Source: Ostrinia nubilalis (taxonomy: Eukaryota; Arthropoda; Insecta; Lepidoptera; Crambidae). From it: a stretch of 64,000 nucleotides of DNA. The position numbers were made by a program, and so were the translations under genes. Positions 26,601 through 41,600 of this stretch are shown here, piece after piece; within the stretch, counting starts at the first letter, position 1, and each line of letters begins with the position of its first letter. The notes below the pieces were generated by a model. The model ran no database searches. It was not told the DNA's origin and saw only the letters and a list, made by a program, of their open reading frames with translations. Location: positions 14,838,501 through 14,902,500 of the forward strand of contig NC_087098.1 in NCBI RefSeq assembly GCF_963855985.1. The letters are read 5' to 3'.

Positions 26601-29600
26601 TTCATACAGATTGGCCGTGCGGAACGGGTCCGCATCGGACGGTCCGCGTGACACTAAAACCAGCCTAATACTGTGAGTTTACTAATAATAAAACGATCAG
26701 GACAAACAGAATTATTTTGCAGGAAAAATGCTCTACCATAAATGCGATACCTATCACCATATTGAAAACGACAGATTGTGTGGGACGGTTTTCTGATCAA
26801 CAGCAGGCACTTCTGTTCTAAACCTTACTCACTAAAAAACCTTCGATCCGAGGTATTTTTATCATATTTATAAGACAGCCACCTTTCCAGGTCAAACAGG
26901 AATTATCACCGAACCGTGTATTTATCTGTCATACTCGTAAATGCATAGAGCAGAAATAAATAACCAAACAAAAACAAAGACAAAAGCCGCTACCAACCGG
27001 CCATTGTGGAAATCATTGGGGGAGGCCTATGTTCAGCGGTGGACGTCCTATGGCTGAAATGATGATAATGATAATGAAGAAATAACCAAACTATCTTGAA
27101 AACCACAACGAAATGAATAAGGACAAAAACTCTAAGGCAAACCATTTCCCAAAGCCGTTGTTTGTTGTCTCTGTTTTCGTTTATTGCAACACCATCTTTC
27201 CCATTTTAATGTATACGCCTGTCACCCGGCCTTTATAATTTCCCGGGAGTCCCAAACCACATAGTTTGTGAGCGTATAGTTTGAGCACAAAAGGTTTATG
27301 TAAAACAGTAGTCTCATTGCTAAATGATTAAAATCGTACATGAAAATGCGAAACTTTATCTCACTGTCACAAATATGCCACTGAAGCGACCAGGAGAAAA
27401 CATAGGATAGTTTTCATCCCACTTTTTGAAAGAGGACAAATTTGACCTTCACTGTTTGGGCTTTTTATAAACGGTCAAGCTGCAGATCCTGGCTACACAG
27501 GCTACATACCCATTTTAAAAGGGGGACACACGCAAGATAAAGTATTTTCTGTGACAGACTAAAATTCAAGCGGACAAAACTGCAAACAAAGTTTTTTTTA
27601 CAATAGAATCTCAGCTTAGTGGTAAAAAATCTATTTGATATCCGTACCGTGTGGGCTTAGATCTGTCAGAATCTAATCCCACTTTGAAAATCAAAGGAGG
27701 GAAAACAAGCCTTCCCGTTTCTCCCTTTGTCCTTTATTTGCTGTCGACACTCAAGCAAGATTTCTCTTGAGCAGAAATTCCTGTAAGATTTCTTACTTGA
27801 ATTCGTCCCTCCTAAACGTTGTAACGTTTCAGTAACTTTTTTTATAATAGAGTCCACTGCATACCCCTCTATTAGACTTTTTATGAAGTTGTTTTCGCTC
27901 GGGAGACATTTTTTACAGTCTGCCAAATGTTTTTCTTGTTTGTCATCCGTGTTAGTTCCACGAGCATAAAATATGAAGAATATTACCGTCTTTGTAATGC
28001 TCCGGGTGATATATGGTTTTATGTGTTTGTCCTATCTGTAGTAAATTAGGAAAGTGTTATGTAGGTATTATCGTAAGCGGTGATCTTTATTTTTTAACAA
28101 TTTAGTTTCTTGAAGGAATTTATTCAGTTTTTGGAGAAAAGTTATCTTTGTATGTACAGTCACGGAATGAAAAGGTTCGTCAGTTTCCAAATTGATTCCT
28201 TCAACGAATCGCGAGCACATGTTACCTTTTGAAACTATGTTACAGAATAATCTCGAGTTAGAGAAAATAATCTTTAACTGTTCGTCAGTAAAGTTCAAAA
28301 TTATTCAGATCAAAGTTGTTTGACGATTTATCTTGTCAAGAAGATTATTATGATTGTAAACTAAAACCTTCTTGTTGGTTCAACCTGCCATTATTATTTT
28401 TGTCAATGTCATCATTGCATTGCACTGATGGGATAGAAAAATAAACAAGCAAAACCTTATTCGTTAGCAAACGTCATATTTATTTTAATGTTAGCAGCAC
28501 TGTTTCTTGCACTGTTATGTTGGCAGGTTTGATTCTTACAGTACCTAGTGCAAGCGAAAACCGACACTAAGGTGACGAACCTTTTCATTCCGCGACTGTA
28601 CTAAGTAAGTATACTTATGATGATGCACCCGTATTCACAAACGATGCCAGCTTAAGTGAAGCAGCAAATCGAACTCACAGCGTTGTATAGAGCTCTCGTG
28701 GTTGGTTCGTGTATCACCCTGTGCGTCCACGCCCACTGTGATACCTCATAGTAATGTTTGTGAATTGCATTTTTTTTTAATCATTTGAGAAATGAAATAC
28801 TTAAATAAATAATTTGGAGCTATGCGATTTCTGTACCTACTCATTAATAGTTAGGGTACATGGGCTAACTAATAATAGCAATCTGAAACCAGAGACTATC
28901 CAATAATACTTCGGTTATTAACCCTATAGCTATAATCGAATAATGCATGAGACGCCTTAATTAACTAATTCCGATCTACATAGATCGAGCACCATTCGCG
29001 TTTCGTGAAATTGCGGCCATATTGTGGTCAGACGGTGCGGTGGGGCTTGAGCACGTCTCTATCAAGAGATACGTTGTCTAATTTATACTATAGATAGGTA
29101 GGGGAGACCGAGGTGAGTTGTAACAGAGGAGAGTTGTGACATTGTCGATTTTTTGAAACCTATTAACTATTAGCGAACCCACAACAGCGCGCATTTGGTA
29201 GCTCGAGACGTGAACTAAATACGGCACTGTTACTCGCCAAACAATCGACAATTTCACAACTCTCCTCTGTTACAACTCACCACGTTCTCCCCTACATAGC
29301 TTTTACCTCTTTTTCACCCAAATGAATACCGGTAAATCTATGACAGAACCTGTTTGATTTACTAACGCATTGCTACTGGCTTGGTGCGGAGATTATTGAA
29401 CCGTATTTTGTGATATATTCACAGTTTCATGTAACTGAGTCTAGAAATCGCAGTTAGATTTCCAGTGAACTAACGTCTCTCTTTTAGGTAACACTTAGTT
29501 CATTTTTTTTCTATCCACAATGAGGACGCTCTTGGCCTGCATCCCACCTAATGGAAAGTAAAAATTAGACCCAAATTATAAGAGGTCAAGTAAGTAGGTA

Positions 29601-32600
29601 TAACAAGATCTATATTTTATTTGCAAATTGAAAATAAACTACAATTTTTAGTCAAATTTCGAAAACACTTCCGAAAAGGCTCCGTGCTCTTTTACCCAAA
29701 AATACTTGTACTACATCCTCAGATCATAGAAAGAGAATAGATATGAAGTCGCGCGTAACTACAACGAGAACCAGTGTCCCCACATTTCCCCCACCACAGC
29801 TCCCACACACACATTCAACTGTGTAAAAACAAAGCGACTGAGAGTCTACGACAACATGTGCAACCGGCTTAAAAGTGCTGTGATTGGCCAGAAGGCGTGC
29901 CTTATGGCCAATCAATGGCCGCGTGACGTGACGCACACTTTGAAAAAAGGAATTAGAGAGAAGAAAGATAAAATGGAGTCGATAAGATATCGATACTTTA
30001 AATCCTGGGGGCAAGGCTCGAAATTGGTTTAAAAAATGCTTGTATGAAAACCTTTTTATTATTATACGTTATTATTATGTTCTTTAACGATTTTTGCATA
30101 AAGGAGTCAGTTCCATTTTGTATGGACGAAAAACTCAGAATCAATTATTGGGACTAAATGAAGTTACCTTATATTAATTTACCCCAACCAAAGCTCAATG
30201 TCGTTATCGATGGAGTATAGAAGTTATAGACTGACAAAGTTTATATGAAAAGTCATGGGTTAAGTAGGTACTTGCGATTTTTACCAGTATTTACAATATT
30301 GGTAATATATTATTATTTACTTTAATAATAATAACAGGATCACTGTAATTATTATTAACTACTATCGCGCATTAACTTTTTAATTATGGCGAAATTCGTA
30401 CCGCCTATGTTTATCAAAAATAATGCCTATATTAGGCTTTCAACTAGCTCTTATAGTAATTACATAGTTGATAGTTACTAATCCCTTCTACTATTGTTAT
30501 TGTTTTTGTAAAAACTTAAAAATCGCAAGCAACTCATGATTTTTTCATTCAAAATTAGAAAATAGAAAATAATAATTTACTTCTATTTATCGATAATAGG
30601 AAACCGTATTAGAACACGAGCCCTGCACTATGTTACGACCGGCACATGCGGCCGTACTGTGTATTTTCACGCGTCAGTGGATATCGGAAGAAATAAAATA
30701 CATTGCGCAGTAGTTACGCATGACATAAAGTGGTTGCTAACTAAATCGTCAATGTACAACGTGTTTGAATTTTTATCACCACTAATTTCGATATCGCAGT
30801 AAATGTCACGGCACTGAATTCGTTCGTAAAAATGTTTAGTTTTTTTTATTTATAAGCAAAATACCAATGGATTTGCAATACTTACATGTGGTAAATGACT
30901 TCATTATTCCTGTAGTTCTTCGTTTCACTTATTTTATTGCACGTTACGACGCATTATCCAACAATATCGGAGAACATTTCCTCAGTACGACTGAATCGCG
31001 ACTAACCTGGCGTCGCGGGCGATGTTCGTTTCTGGGCATATCGCGGAGACACGCGCCACGCCCCCGTTTCACATCTATTCCCTTCTATGATCTGAGACTA
31101 CATCATACCCATATTTAATGTTACGCATGTATGACGATACATAACACCTAGTTTTAAAACCTACATAACATATTATGACCTGCAACGATGTCAAGGCAAG
31201 AATTGTCTGACACGTGTATGTGCTAGGGCTTGCAAAATCGGATAGTTTTCAATTCCGGAACTGATTTCCGATATTGGGCACTCAACTCCGGAATTCCGGA
31301 ACTAGTTCCGGAGTTGGTTAAAAAAAGAAAGCGCCACCCGACAAACATGTACACGTATGTGGCATCCACTTCAGGACCTTGTCCCATCGGCCGTCTGTTC
31401 TACGTACTATGTGCCCTGCCCATTGCCACTTCAGCTTGCAAATCCGACCGCTATGTCAGGCGACTGTAGTAATCTCCACATTTCTGGTTCGATCTCGAAA
31501 AGAAACACCGAGCATTAGCCCTCTTCATAGCACGCTGTGCAACTTTGAGCTTATTATAAGGCCTATTTATAGTGAGAGGCCACGTTTTCAAAACATAATG
31601 TCATCTCTACTGGTAACACTCAGTAATTGTAGACTTTCGTCTTTGAGTACTGAGGTGTTTTGGTTGAAAAGATGTTATGTAGTTTCTCGTACGCTCCCCA
31701 GCCGAGTTGGATTCGACGTATTATAACGTAATATAGAATCGCCCTCGTGCTCAGCCAGGCTCAAAGACCTTCTAATAGTCCAAGAACGCCAGTCATAATG
31801 GCAAGTTAGACTCTTCGGTCTTCTGTATAACCTGCCGTAGCGTATAGATGTGGTATATGGTACTGTTAACCTTTTCGATAACCGGCTTCCTCGAGAGGCT
31901 ATAAGTCATCGAACCTACGCGCGAGACTATTCGTGATGACTCTCAAAAACAGCTTGTAGACATGACTCAGAACCCAGATGGGCCTGTAATTCCTTAATAA
32001 GGCTTTTACCCCTGTCTTGAAGAAAAACACCACTACGCCTCTGTTCCATGCCTCTGGCATTATTCCCTGGAGAAGACGAAGTTACAGAGTCTCTGAAGGA
32101 CTTTCAGTATCGGTTTTCCACCCGCCGCGATCAGAAGCTCCGAGGTTATTCCATCATCACCCGGTGCCTTGTTGTTTTTTGGTTGTATGAGAGCCATCCT
32201 AATCTCGTATAGGCTGATGTCCGGGAAATCTTCGATATATTGTCGAGTTAGCTTAGCTCTTGGTGGAACTATCCTGTGGTTGAGCTATTAACAGGTTAGG
32301 TGACCGTGGTATATAGCTGTCCATAAAAACTTTTCGATCTCTCCCAGAACCCTTTGTTGATGTTACATTACCGTCCGCTGTCTTTAGCTTCGTCAGCTGG
32401 CTTTGCTAGAGTTCTCTTGCGAAAATTTTGGAGCTTTGATTCTTCTCTATCGCCTCTTTAATACTATTAGTAATAAAATTGCGAATACATGACTGTCTCG
32501 AGGACTTCCTTATAGAAGGACCGATTTGGATAAAAATCATTTTGAAAACTTAAAATAATTTATGAAAAATTTCAATATCGGAATACGATATTGGCTTCTG

Positions 32601-35600
32601 TTCCGGAATTGAAATATCGGAAAAAACCTATCCGGAATTCCGGAGTTACGAAATTCCGGAATTCCGGTATTCAAGCCCTAGTATGTGCTCTGAAAAATAT
32701 GAACTTAACATTGTTAGTAGGACATGAACTAGGTAAAATTCATGTAGGTTTTTAGGTATATGGATAAACGAATTCTGTGAAAGTAAAAAAATATGACTTG
32801 TCCCGAAGTGGTGGTAGGGTCAGCTATATTAGGACGAGTATAAGTGCCTTGAAAAAGGCCCACTTCCTAATTACGGGATTATTCCCATCTCCACAACTCC
32901 TGTGTAGCCAGAATTTACAGCTTAACCGCTGACAACAGTGACTAAGTTTCTTGCGCTGCTTCTTCTCAGCACTGGCTCATTTATTGTCCCGAAGCAGTGG
33001 TAGGGTTAATACTGGGACGTGTAAAAGTGATTTTTAAAAGCCTATTTGCAAACATAAATGATTTTTATGAGTGATAAAATCCCACCCAGTGATGGTCAAG
33101 TTTGTCCCGGAGAAAAGTTAAACTTTCATTGGACCCGCAAATTAATCAGAAGAACATAGGAGTTCGAAGTTAAGATTATTATAAAACTAACTTTACGCGA
33201 ACCACGCATTTCTTATTCCATTAATCGTACCTACCGATTAATCATAAGTACAACATTTACCAATTGATTAACGTTGTTCCTTTCGCCGAAAGCTATTAAT
33301 AAAAACCGAGAAATATTCCCAGTAAACAACTTATTTTTCTTAGGATTAAAACACATCCATTCCGGGTTCCATCACCGGCTCTTAAGATTAGCCTTGTCCT
33401 GCTTCCCCGAAATGGACTTTGCAGAACGAATCTTAAAGTCCATGTTGGATTGTGTTGAATCTTCCCTTAGGACTTAAGGGCGGTTCTCTGGGGGCTGACA
33501 GTGATAGATAGGAGCGCGTTGCTTGTCGAGACGTTTTTCCGAAACTCTTGTTTAAGGCGTGTTTCCTTTAGATGGCATTTTAGACATTACTTCAGATTAG
33601 TACAAGCTTACCAGGCTCTTTTATGATTCTCAAACGCTCATTATGAGGTAAATAAATTGTGCGAACTCAAATTATCTTGAACCAAAACTAAGTATTTTGT
33701 TTAGCTATAAAACTCATTTATTTCTGTAAGTAGGCTTTAAAAAAGCACTTTTACACGTCTCAGTATTAACCCTACCACTGCTTCAGGACAATAAATGGGC
33801 CAGTGCTGAGAAGAAGCAGCGCAAGAAACTCAGACACTATTATTATAGTAGGTGCTATTTTATAACGAAAATGTATACTCTACTAGTGACTCGCCCCGGC
33901 TTCGCACGGTATATGTGATAGATAAAAACCTTCCTTTTGAATCACTCCATTTATTGCTAAAACCTGAATAAAATCCGTTTCGTAGCAATTCATGGTTACA
34001 GGTTCAAGTTTTTCAGAGACGTCAATTTTACCAAGTTCAAAAAATGTAATAAAGAAACTTCTATTGTCACTGTTATTTTATTAGTCTAAAGATAAAACTG
34101 AGCCATTCTTGAGAGATCTTCTGGCATCTGTTGTGCTGAGTTGACAATAAAATCGTCGATGCAGATTCAGCGCCACTCGACTGGAGTGGAGGCATTTCCG
34201 GATCTTTTGCAGCTAAATACACAGAAGGGCTCTTGGGGGATTTTCGTCAGGCAAGATCAAGGTCTTCAAAATCGACGTCTTTATTGTAGTAATAAACAAA
34301 CATACAAACATTGGCTACAAATAGAATGGGCGTGTCATGCGTAGTATAGACTTACGCCCGTATTCACAAAAAATACTATGAGGTCTCCAGTGCGCGTGAA
34401 ATTTTGTCTGTCATATTTTCTTTACGAGAAGTTAGAAAACTACCATATTAGTACGGATTATTATACTATGACGATTGGTAAAAGACCTAATTTAATTCCT
34501 AAGTCCCCAAAAGCACTTACAAGAATTCTGAAATTGCGTTCGTAGACAATAACAAGAAACAACTCATCCCAAATGAGTCTGCAAACAAAACTTCGTTATA
34601 ACATCTTAATCTCAAAAATCTCATTCCACTCACAGATCGCATTTGCATCTTCCAAGAGCCTTTTTACTTAGCCTCGTCTAAAGTTGGCCAAACTCCTTCT
34701 TGTAACAAAGTTTCTGCGACTGGGTCCACAATATAGCAAGGTCAGCATTCCCTCTTGGATGCAGCTGCTACTCAGCCATTAAATATGTTCAGACAAGTAA
34801 GTAATATAGGTTTTTTTATGCAGAACAACGCAGGACCGCAATCGCACCTGATGTTAAGTAAGATGCAGTATAGGTACATCTTCTTCTTATTCGATTCGCT
34901 CTTGGCAGAGCGGTCATGGTGACGATGAGACATTGTTCACATCGGTTGTAGAGGCGGATACAACTCTCCGCACGATCTCCCGTCATCTCTCTATGTTGGC
35001 AGACTGTCTGGTGCAGTCACATACGCCGTTTCCCACTGCCGATTTCACTTGGTCGGTCCAGCGCATAGGTGATCTGCCACGCGATCGGGTTCCTTCGACT
35101 TTTGCCTTAAACGAGCAGTCGTTCTAGGTACATTATCTGCCCTGTAAGTGCCTGTTAACTCTCGCCTTGAAAAGGCCCGGATTTTGGAAATACAGAGAGA
35201 GTCTTTGATGTAGGCTACTCAATCAAAAACTGCCACTATAGCTAATTCACAGATGAAAACAGTCTGCAATATAATCAGACACCATAGTAGGTACAAAGTT
35301 ACATTTAGTTTGGTATTGCTATCGATATGAAGCGACGAACATTTTCAGCTTCACATAGAAAAGCGAAATTGCTCAACTCCTTCGCTTTTTAAGATAAGCA
35401 AGCGTTTTAGCGAAGCCTCTAATAACTTATCTGGGTTTCTGACCTCCAGAATGATTTTTTTTATAATAAATAAACAAACAAAATAATATTTTTTTTTATG
35501 TGACAGGAGGCAAACGAGCAGACGGATCACCTGATGGTAACTTTGGTTCCCACACTAGGCGAGCTTGTCTCGGGGGAACCAAAACTGTTTGGTGTCTATT

Positions 35601-38600
35601 ACTGTAAGAATACTATTTCTATTACACTGAAAGAATTAATAAAAAGAAGATTTAATTGTAATGAATTGTATTTGTGTTTTCTCTATAAGGCGAGCTCCCA
35701 CACTAGGCGAGCTTGTCTCGGGGGAACCAAAACTGTTTGGTGTCTATTACTGTAAGAATACTATTTCTATTACACTGAAAGAATTAATAAAAAGAAGATT
35801 TAATTGTAATGAATTGTATTTGTGTTTTCTCTATAAGTGGATTTGTAAATTCTTTTGAGAAAATACATGTCTTTAACCGTATTTACATTCACGATACTAA
35901 TTGAACATGATACCACTTGGCAAGTAATGTTCCCGAACATCCCGAGCGGTATTTTGTAGAAAGTTCGCTATTCACATTATGCACAACTACGAACTCAAGT
36001 TTCGCCATTACTCTTGTATGAAGCAGCAATTTGTCTTCATTATATACTTATATACCTATATCCTTCTTTCGATGCTTGCGTACTGGCATTCGCTGATGTG
36101 GCATTTCTAAATTTATTATCCTGTTATAATAAATGCTCTCAGAAATGGAAGATGTAAGATGCGTCTTGTTTTGGGCGCGAATATTTATACATGAATGTTC
36201 AAATCTAGGTATTTGGAATTAGGTACACATTAACTCAGAAACTGATGCCCGTTTTCACTATCAATACCTAATTTTTAAGTGACCCCTATGAGAACAAAAT
36301 TCTGATAAGGGGTACCATAGGGGTGACTTAAAAATTAGGGATTGATGGTGAAAACGGGCATACAATATTTTGGTATAAACTTTTTATTATATCTTAAATA
36401 TATTTGATAATAGCCACGATAGCCGAATATTGAATGGGTCAGACTGGCCGACTCGAGATCCGAGGAACGCGGGTTCGAATCCCACCGGCCGCTCGACTAT
36501 TGTGGTGAGCCCACTCGTAACATCACACAAGCTTATTTAGCTTAACACGAGGGGCTAACATGACTATTAGTAATTTGTGCAATACAAATTGCTAATGATC
36601 TTAAAAAAAAAAGACCCTGGATATACATATTATATGAGTTTTCTTGCTTCTTTGATCAAATCGAACACCTCCACTTAACACGTGTCGTAGCTGTAGAGCT
36701 GCGAGAGATATAGAAATGTGTACACTGCTAATGTATTTCATATTACAGCAGTAGTGTTTCGAGAGGAATCGTTTGATTTTCACTTCAATTTTTACACCTA
36801 AGTATACTCGTAGGTATACCTTTTGTATAAGTTTTATGCACTGCCGGTATTTTGTATTTTTACATATTAACATAGGTCAATAGCTTTAGCTATTGTTTTT
36901 ATTTTTTGTTAAGTGTCTCGTTGTATAAAGAGTTCATTTGCATTTTTCTTTCAAAAAACATTGTTTATTTACTTATTTATTAGGTATATACTAAAGTTTT
37001 GTTAGTAATTACACACGGTAATAGTTAAGAGCTAGATTGACAACAATTGTAGGACATTATAATATGCTTTAAATGGCTTCAAATAAGTAAGTACTCGTAT
37101 AGTGTCACAAAATTATATTTTGGAGATAATATTGATGGTGGGAATTTAAAAAAAAAATACTACCTACCTCACTTGGCTCAAAAGCTTTTCAAATTATGGT
37201 ATTTCATAAAATAAAAATATGGCGCCTAACACTTTTGCTCACAGGTGAGCGCTAAGGGGGTCACCCCCTAGGTGGGGGGGGGGATGCCTAGAGGTGTTTA
37301 CGCGATGAAATATTTAAAGGCTCTTAGATGATACGTATTTTTATTGGATCTGGCACGAAAAACGACTGGGTTAAAATTTATTGGCTACGGGAGATTGATA
37401 GACGACTCGTGAAATTCAGGCTTGATAGGGATGTTTCCTGAAAAAAGCAAGAGTTTGAATTAATCCGTCGATTAACTTTAAAAAAATACTCGACACGTAT
37501 TTTTCACTTTTAAAACGAATAAAAATTTAAAGAGATCAGGCGCGGCAAAGTCGTGTTTAAAAGTGTAGCACTTTGTGGAGTGACTTTAAAAGAGACTCGA
37601 GATTCCTGGCCATTTTGACTTAGACCGGTTAACTGACAAAGAGTTAACTACACATTAACCAACCAAGAATATAACGATAGCTTAATTCCTACCCACAAAG
37701 CAGCTAAGCTTGGTGCTCACTGCAGAATATTTGAGCTCAGTTTAACGTCAGTACGCTGATGAAATATGCACGCGTATGCACGAGGCTTGAAAAGGTTTAA
37801 ACGGGGCGTATTAGAAGGTACATACAGCTTGTCAAGCTAAAGCTGTGGACTTTATGTAGTTGTAATTAGAGTGATTTTGTAAGAAAATTGTTTAGTTTAA
37901 TGTACTGGTTCTATACCATGCTCTATGGCTTGGCAATTTAAGCAAAACTTAGAAACTATACTGAGTAGGAAGTATGCCAAAGATTGGTAGCGTTTATTAA
38001 AGAGTGCAAATAATGCTGGTCGAAATAAGTTACTTAACAAATCTATGAGAAACATAAACTAAGATTACATCATTTATTTTTCCAGGGAAACAGACAAATT
38101 ATTTATTCACTTTTTTGCTATAATTGACGTCATATCGATACCTCTGGGCTCAAAGGTCGTAAAGGACAAAGTACGACTTTTCAGGAGAAGCAAAAAACTT
38201 TTTTTATTTTTTTATTCGACGATAACTTTTTTGTTTTTTGAGCTATTAAATTATGACTTATGAAGAAAGTGCTTAGAATTCACAGCATTTTCCGAAGAGG
38301 TATTGAAAAACTGGACTACAGCTGTATTTACTGAGATAGATTTCCTTTACGCCCTCAAAATTACAATAAAAAGACCTTTACGCCCCTCAAATATTCGTCC
38401 TAGGCAAGTTACTCAGGACGTAAGTCTATTTTTATTTCACAAAACTACAAAACTAAGGTAATAAATGACAATTTACATTGTTTTGTAGGTTTTCATGGGT
38501 CGTAACGGGACACCCAGGTAAGGTATTATGAAAGGGTAAATTGATGATTTAGCTTAAATATTTAATATTTTATGGTATTTCATATGTAATATACCATTTC

Positions 38601-41600
38601 TTCACATATTTTTAATGAATTATGGTCTTTTAAATGAAATAAAATGATTTTCCGTAGCTTCATAATTTAATGCACACAATTTATGAAACTATTTAAGTAG
38701 AAGTTTTGATATCTTCGAACTAGAAGAAGCTATTTCCGATATAAAAGCTGGTTTAGAAAATAAATATTATGATGCTTTTAAATAAAACTTCATAAATGTC
38801 TACTTTATAGGAAAAACCGAAACCAATTTAATTTTATTTATTTATTTAATCATTATTATTGTTTCGAAAAACTACCAATAGCGGATTTAATTCCATAGGA
38901 CAGTCTGTCCACCAGTTGACCTTATGATAATGCAGATAGAATAGAATTATTAAGGACAAACGAAAACCAAACTATATTAATTATTTATTATATTTAAACA
39001 TTATTAATTCATAGTAGCTTAAAATTATGTCATTGTATTTGGTATAAAAGTATAAAAGTTAGGTAAGTAAGATTACAAGTAGGAAGATTTTCATTCCAGT
39101 AAAGTACATCCACTTACTTTACTCCTACATAATACCGTTTTTAAAAGCCAATTATTTTTAATATAAAAATATAACTTCGAAAAAAACTGCATTCACGCTT
39201 TTTAGTAGATTAAGTCTCAACATATATTTTCCCATGTTGTGTAAATATTTTTCCTACTAGTTATTCTTTATTAGCTGATCCAAATAACTTTAGAAACTAT
39301 ACTAATGTATTATAATTGTAACAGTCAAAACTCAAAAGTGGTTTTGACCAAGGGCGTTAGTCAAAATTACTAGGAAATCATTAAAAATAATTATAAAGTG
39401 TAGTATTTGTGTGATTTGTGCATACAAAATAATGACACCTAAAGGTACTACAGTAAGGTGACTTTTTTTTCATGATATTTTTAACAAATCTAGGTTTTTC
39501 ATTTTTTCAATTTTTATGATGACTATCCTAACTTAATTAGGTAATACGTTATTTTATAGCATGTTTTTATTTTCTTAAATCATGTTTTAATAATTATCTT
39601 ATACTTGACAAATACCTAGTTTCTTCAAATATTATGAGAAATAATAAAAAGCAACATTACTTTACCCGATGTGGGTAGATGTCATCATTTTATATGTACA
39701 AATCACATAAATGTTACACTCTAAAATAGTTTTATTATATATTTTTGATGATTTTTTAGGTTCTTTCATTTGTTCCAAACGCACATACTTAAATAGGATA
39801 AGAAACGTCTATAAAATTTACCTTCACAGTTATTTTAATATCCTCACTGTGTAGATTTTTAAAATATTTGTTTAGATAATCTAAGGGCGTAAAGGACAAA
39901 TTATTTAGACTTGGGTATGAAAATGTAAGGTTGTATAGGACAATAGATATACTACATGTACATTATACGCCCAAAAATTTGTGTTTACTTGTTCTTTACT
40001 ACCATGGTAACTGTACTAAAAAATCAAATGGTATTTACATCCCAATTTTCACGATGAATTCTGTTTAGCTTATCAAATATGATGGGTCGTAAAGGCACTT
40101 TTTTTGGGAATTTCGACAAACTAAATATACAGATCGATAGAGAATTAAATTCTGAGTAAAACTGTATAAATAACTCATTTTCGGTATTTTGTCCTTTACG
40201 ACCTTTGAGCCCAGAGGTATCGATATGTTGACGTTCTAGTAAAGAAGAATATTCGCCAATGGACAACACGCATAAGTTGTAATATTAAGTTAAATTATGA
40301 CTTAATTTGAAGTTTAGATCACACACATTACACTAGTTTTTATTTCACCTCAATCCATCCAGTATTACCGAAGATAGAGCCTCGAGAAGTTTACGGACTT
40401 TTTAAAATTTTCAAAAATTTCCAATATTCGCGCGTGACGTCACAACATGATTTTGCAGCCCCCGCACGTTAACCCATTTACCACTTTTTGTCTTTTTCCA
40501 ACTAAAATAAAATTTTACCTAACTGACAACTGTTGTTAGTTGTCATCGATCAATCACATTTCAAACTAGGCGCTATAAAAGTAACCATTATTATGCCACC
40601 TATTGCCAATTTTGTGCACTATGAAGCCATTTTTACATTTATGCACTTTAATATAAATTTTCTGGAAAAATAACCAAGTTTGTGTCTCTGTGCTTAATAA
40701 CGAGTAAATAGTCCAGTTATTTGTTAATTTTACTTGGAAAGATTTCCGGAATTTTTGAAAATTGGTGAATAAATAGATTTCGCTATGTTCTTTCCGAATT
40801 TTGTGACCTCGTTTATAGCCGCGCGCGCGCCAGCCTTATTGAAAAAAATCTGCCTTAAAAAAGGTTTTTGACAACTACTTTTTTCATTTTATAATTTTTG
40901 GGACATAGACAAGCTAAGAAGCTTTGATAAATGTGATAAATTTCATGTAATGTAGGTTAAATAGATTTAGAGTTGTGAAACAGTCAAATTAATGTACCTG
41001 CTAAATTGCGAGTTCTTTTTTCTTTGATCATGGCAGGACACGCTGCCGGGTGTCCTAAATATGCTGAAGTATAAAAAAATTCGCGTTGCTGAAGTATAAT
41101 TTTTTTTTGTCTTGTTTGTTTCTACATTACATAATTGTATCCTACTATTATATAAATGCGAAAGTTTGGATGTCTGGAAGTTTAAAATAAAGTAAAGTAA
41201 CGTTTATTTCTCACCAACATAACAGATAATATTAAGATAACAAACAATCAGGAAAAACAAAAAGTAAGAATGTTGGTGGGTTGATACCTGAACTAGGAAG
41301 ATTCCTGTGTCTCAGGTTTGTTACTCTTTCACGCAAAAAGTACTCAACGGATTTTGTTGAAACTGTACAATATTATTGTTTGTAACCCAGATCAACATAT
41401 AGGCTATAATTTATGCCGATCTATGACACTTGATTTCACGCGGGTGAAGCCGCAGGCAAAAGCTAGTCGTGAAATAAATAGGAAAGTTTAAGGTTCTGAA
41501 ACGTGGTCGCTTACTATGGGCCTCATAAGAAGGCTCAAGGTCACCCAAAGGGTAATGGAGCGGGCTATGCTCGGGGTTTCCCTGCGTGATCGAATCAGAA

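Noticed and set aside
28068..28298. 76-codon frame repeated at 60785-61108 as a possible small gene
   Set aside because: Both frames lie mostly within copies of the same MITE and end at its borders.
35534..35858. Two overlapping open frames in the 148-bp tandem repeat
   Set aside because: They arise from the duplication itself and have no recognisable motif.
36405..36490. Possible tRNA gene from the GGTTCGAATCC box
   Set aside because: No good cloverleaf or anticodon arm and a SINE-like tail follows, so it is treated as a tRNA-derived SINE.
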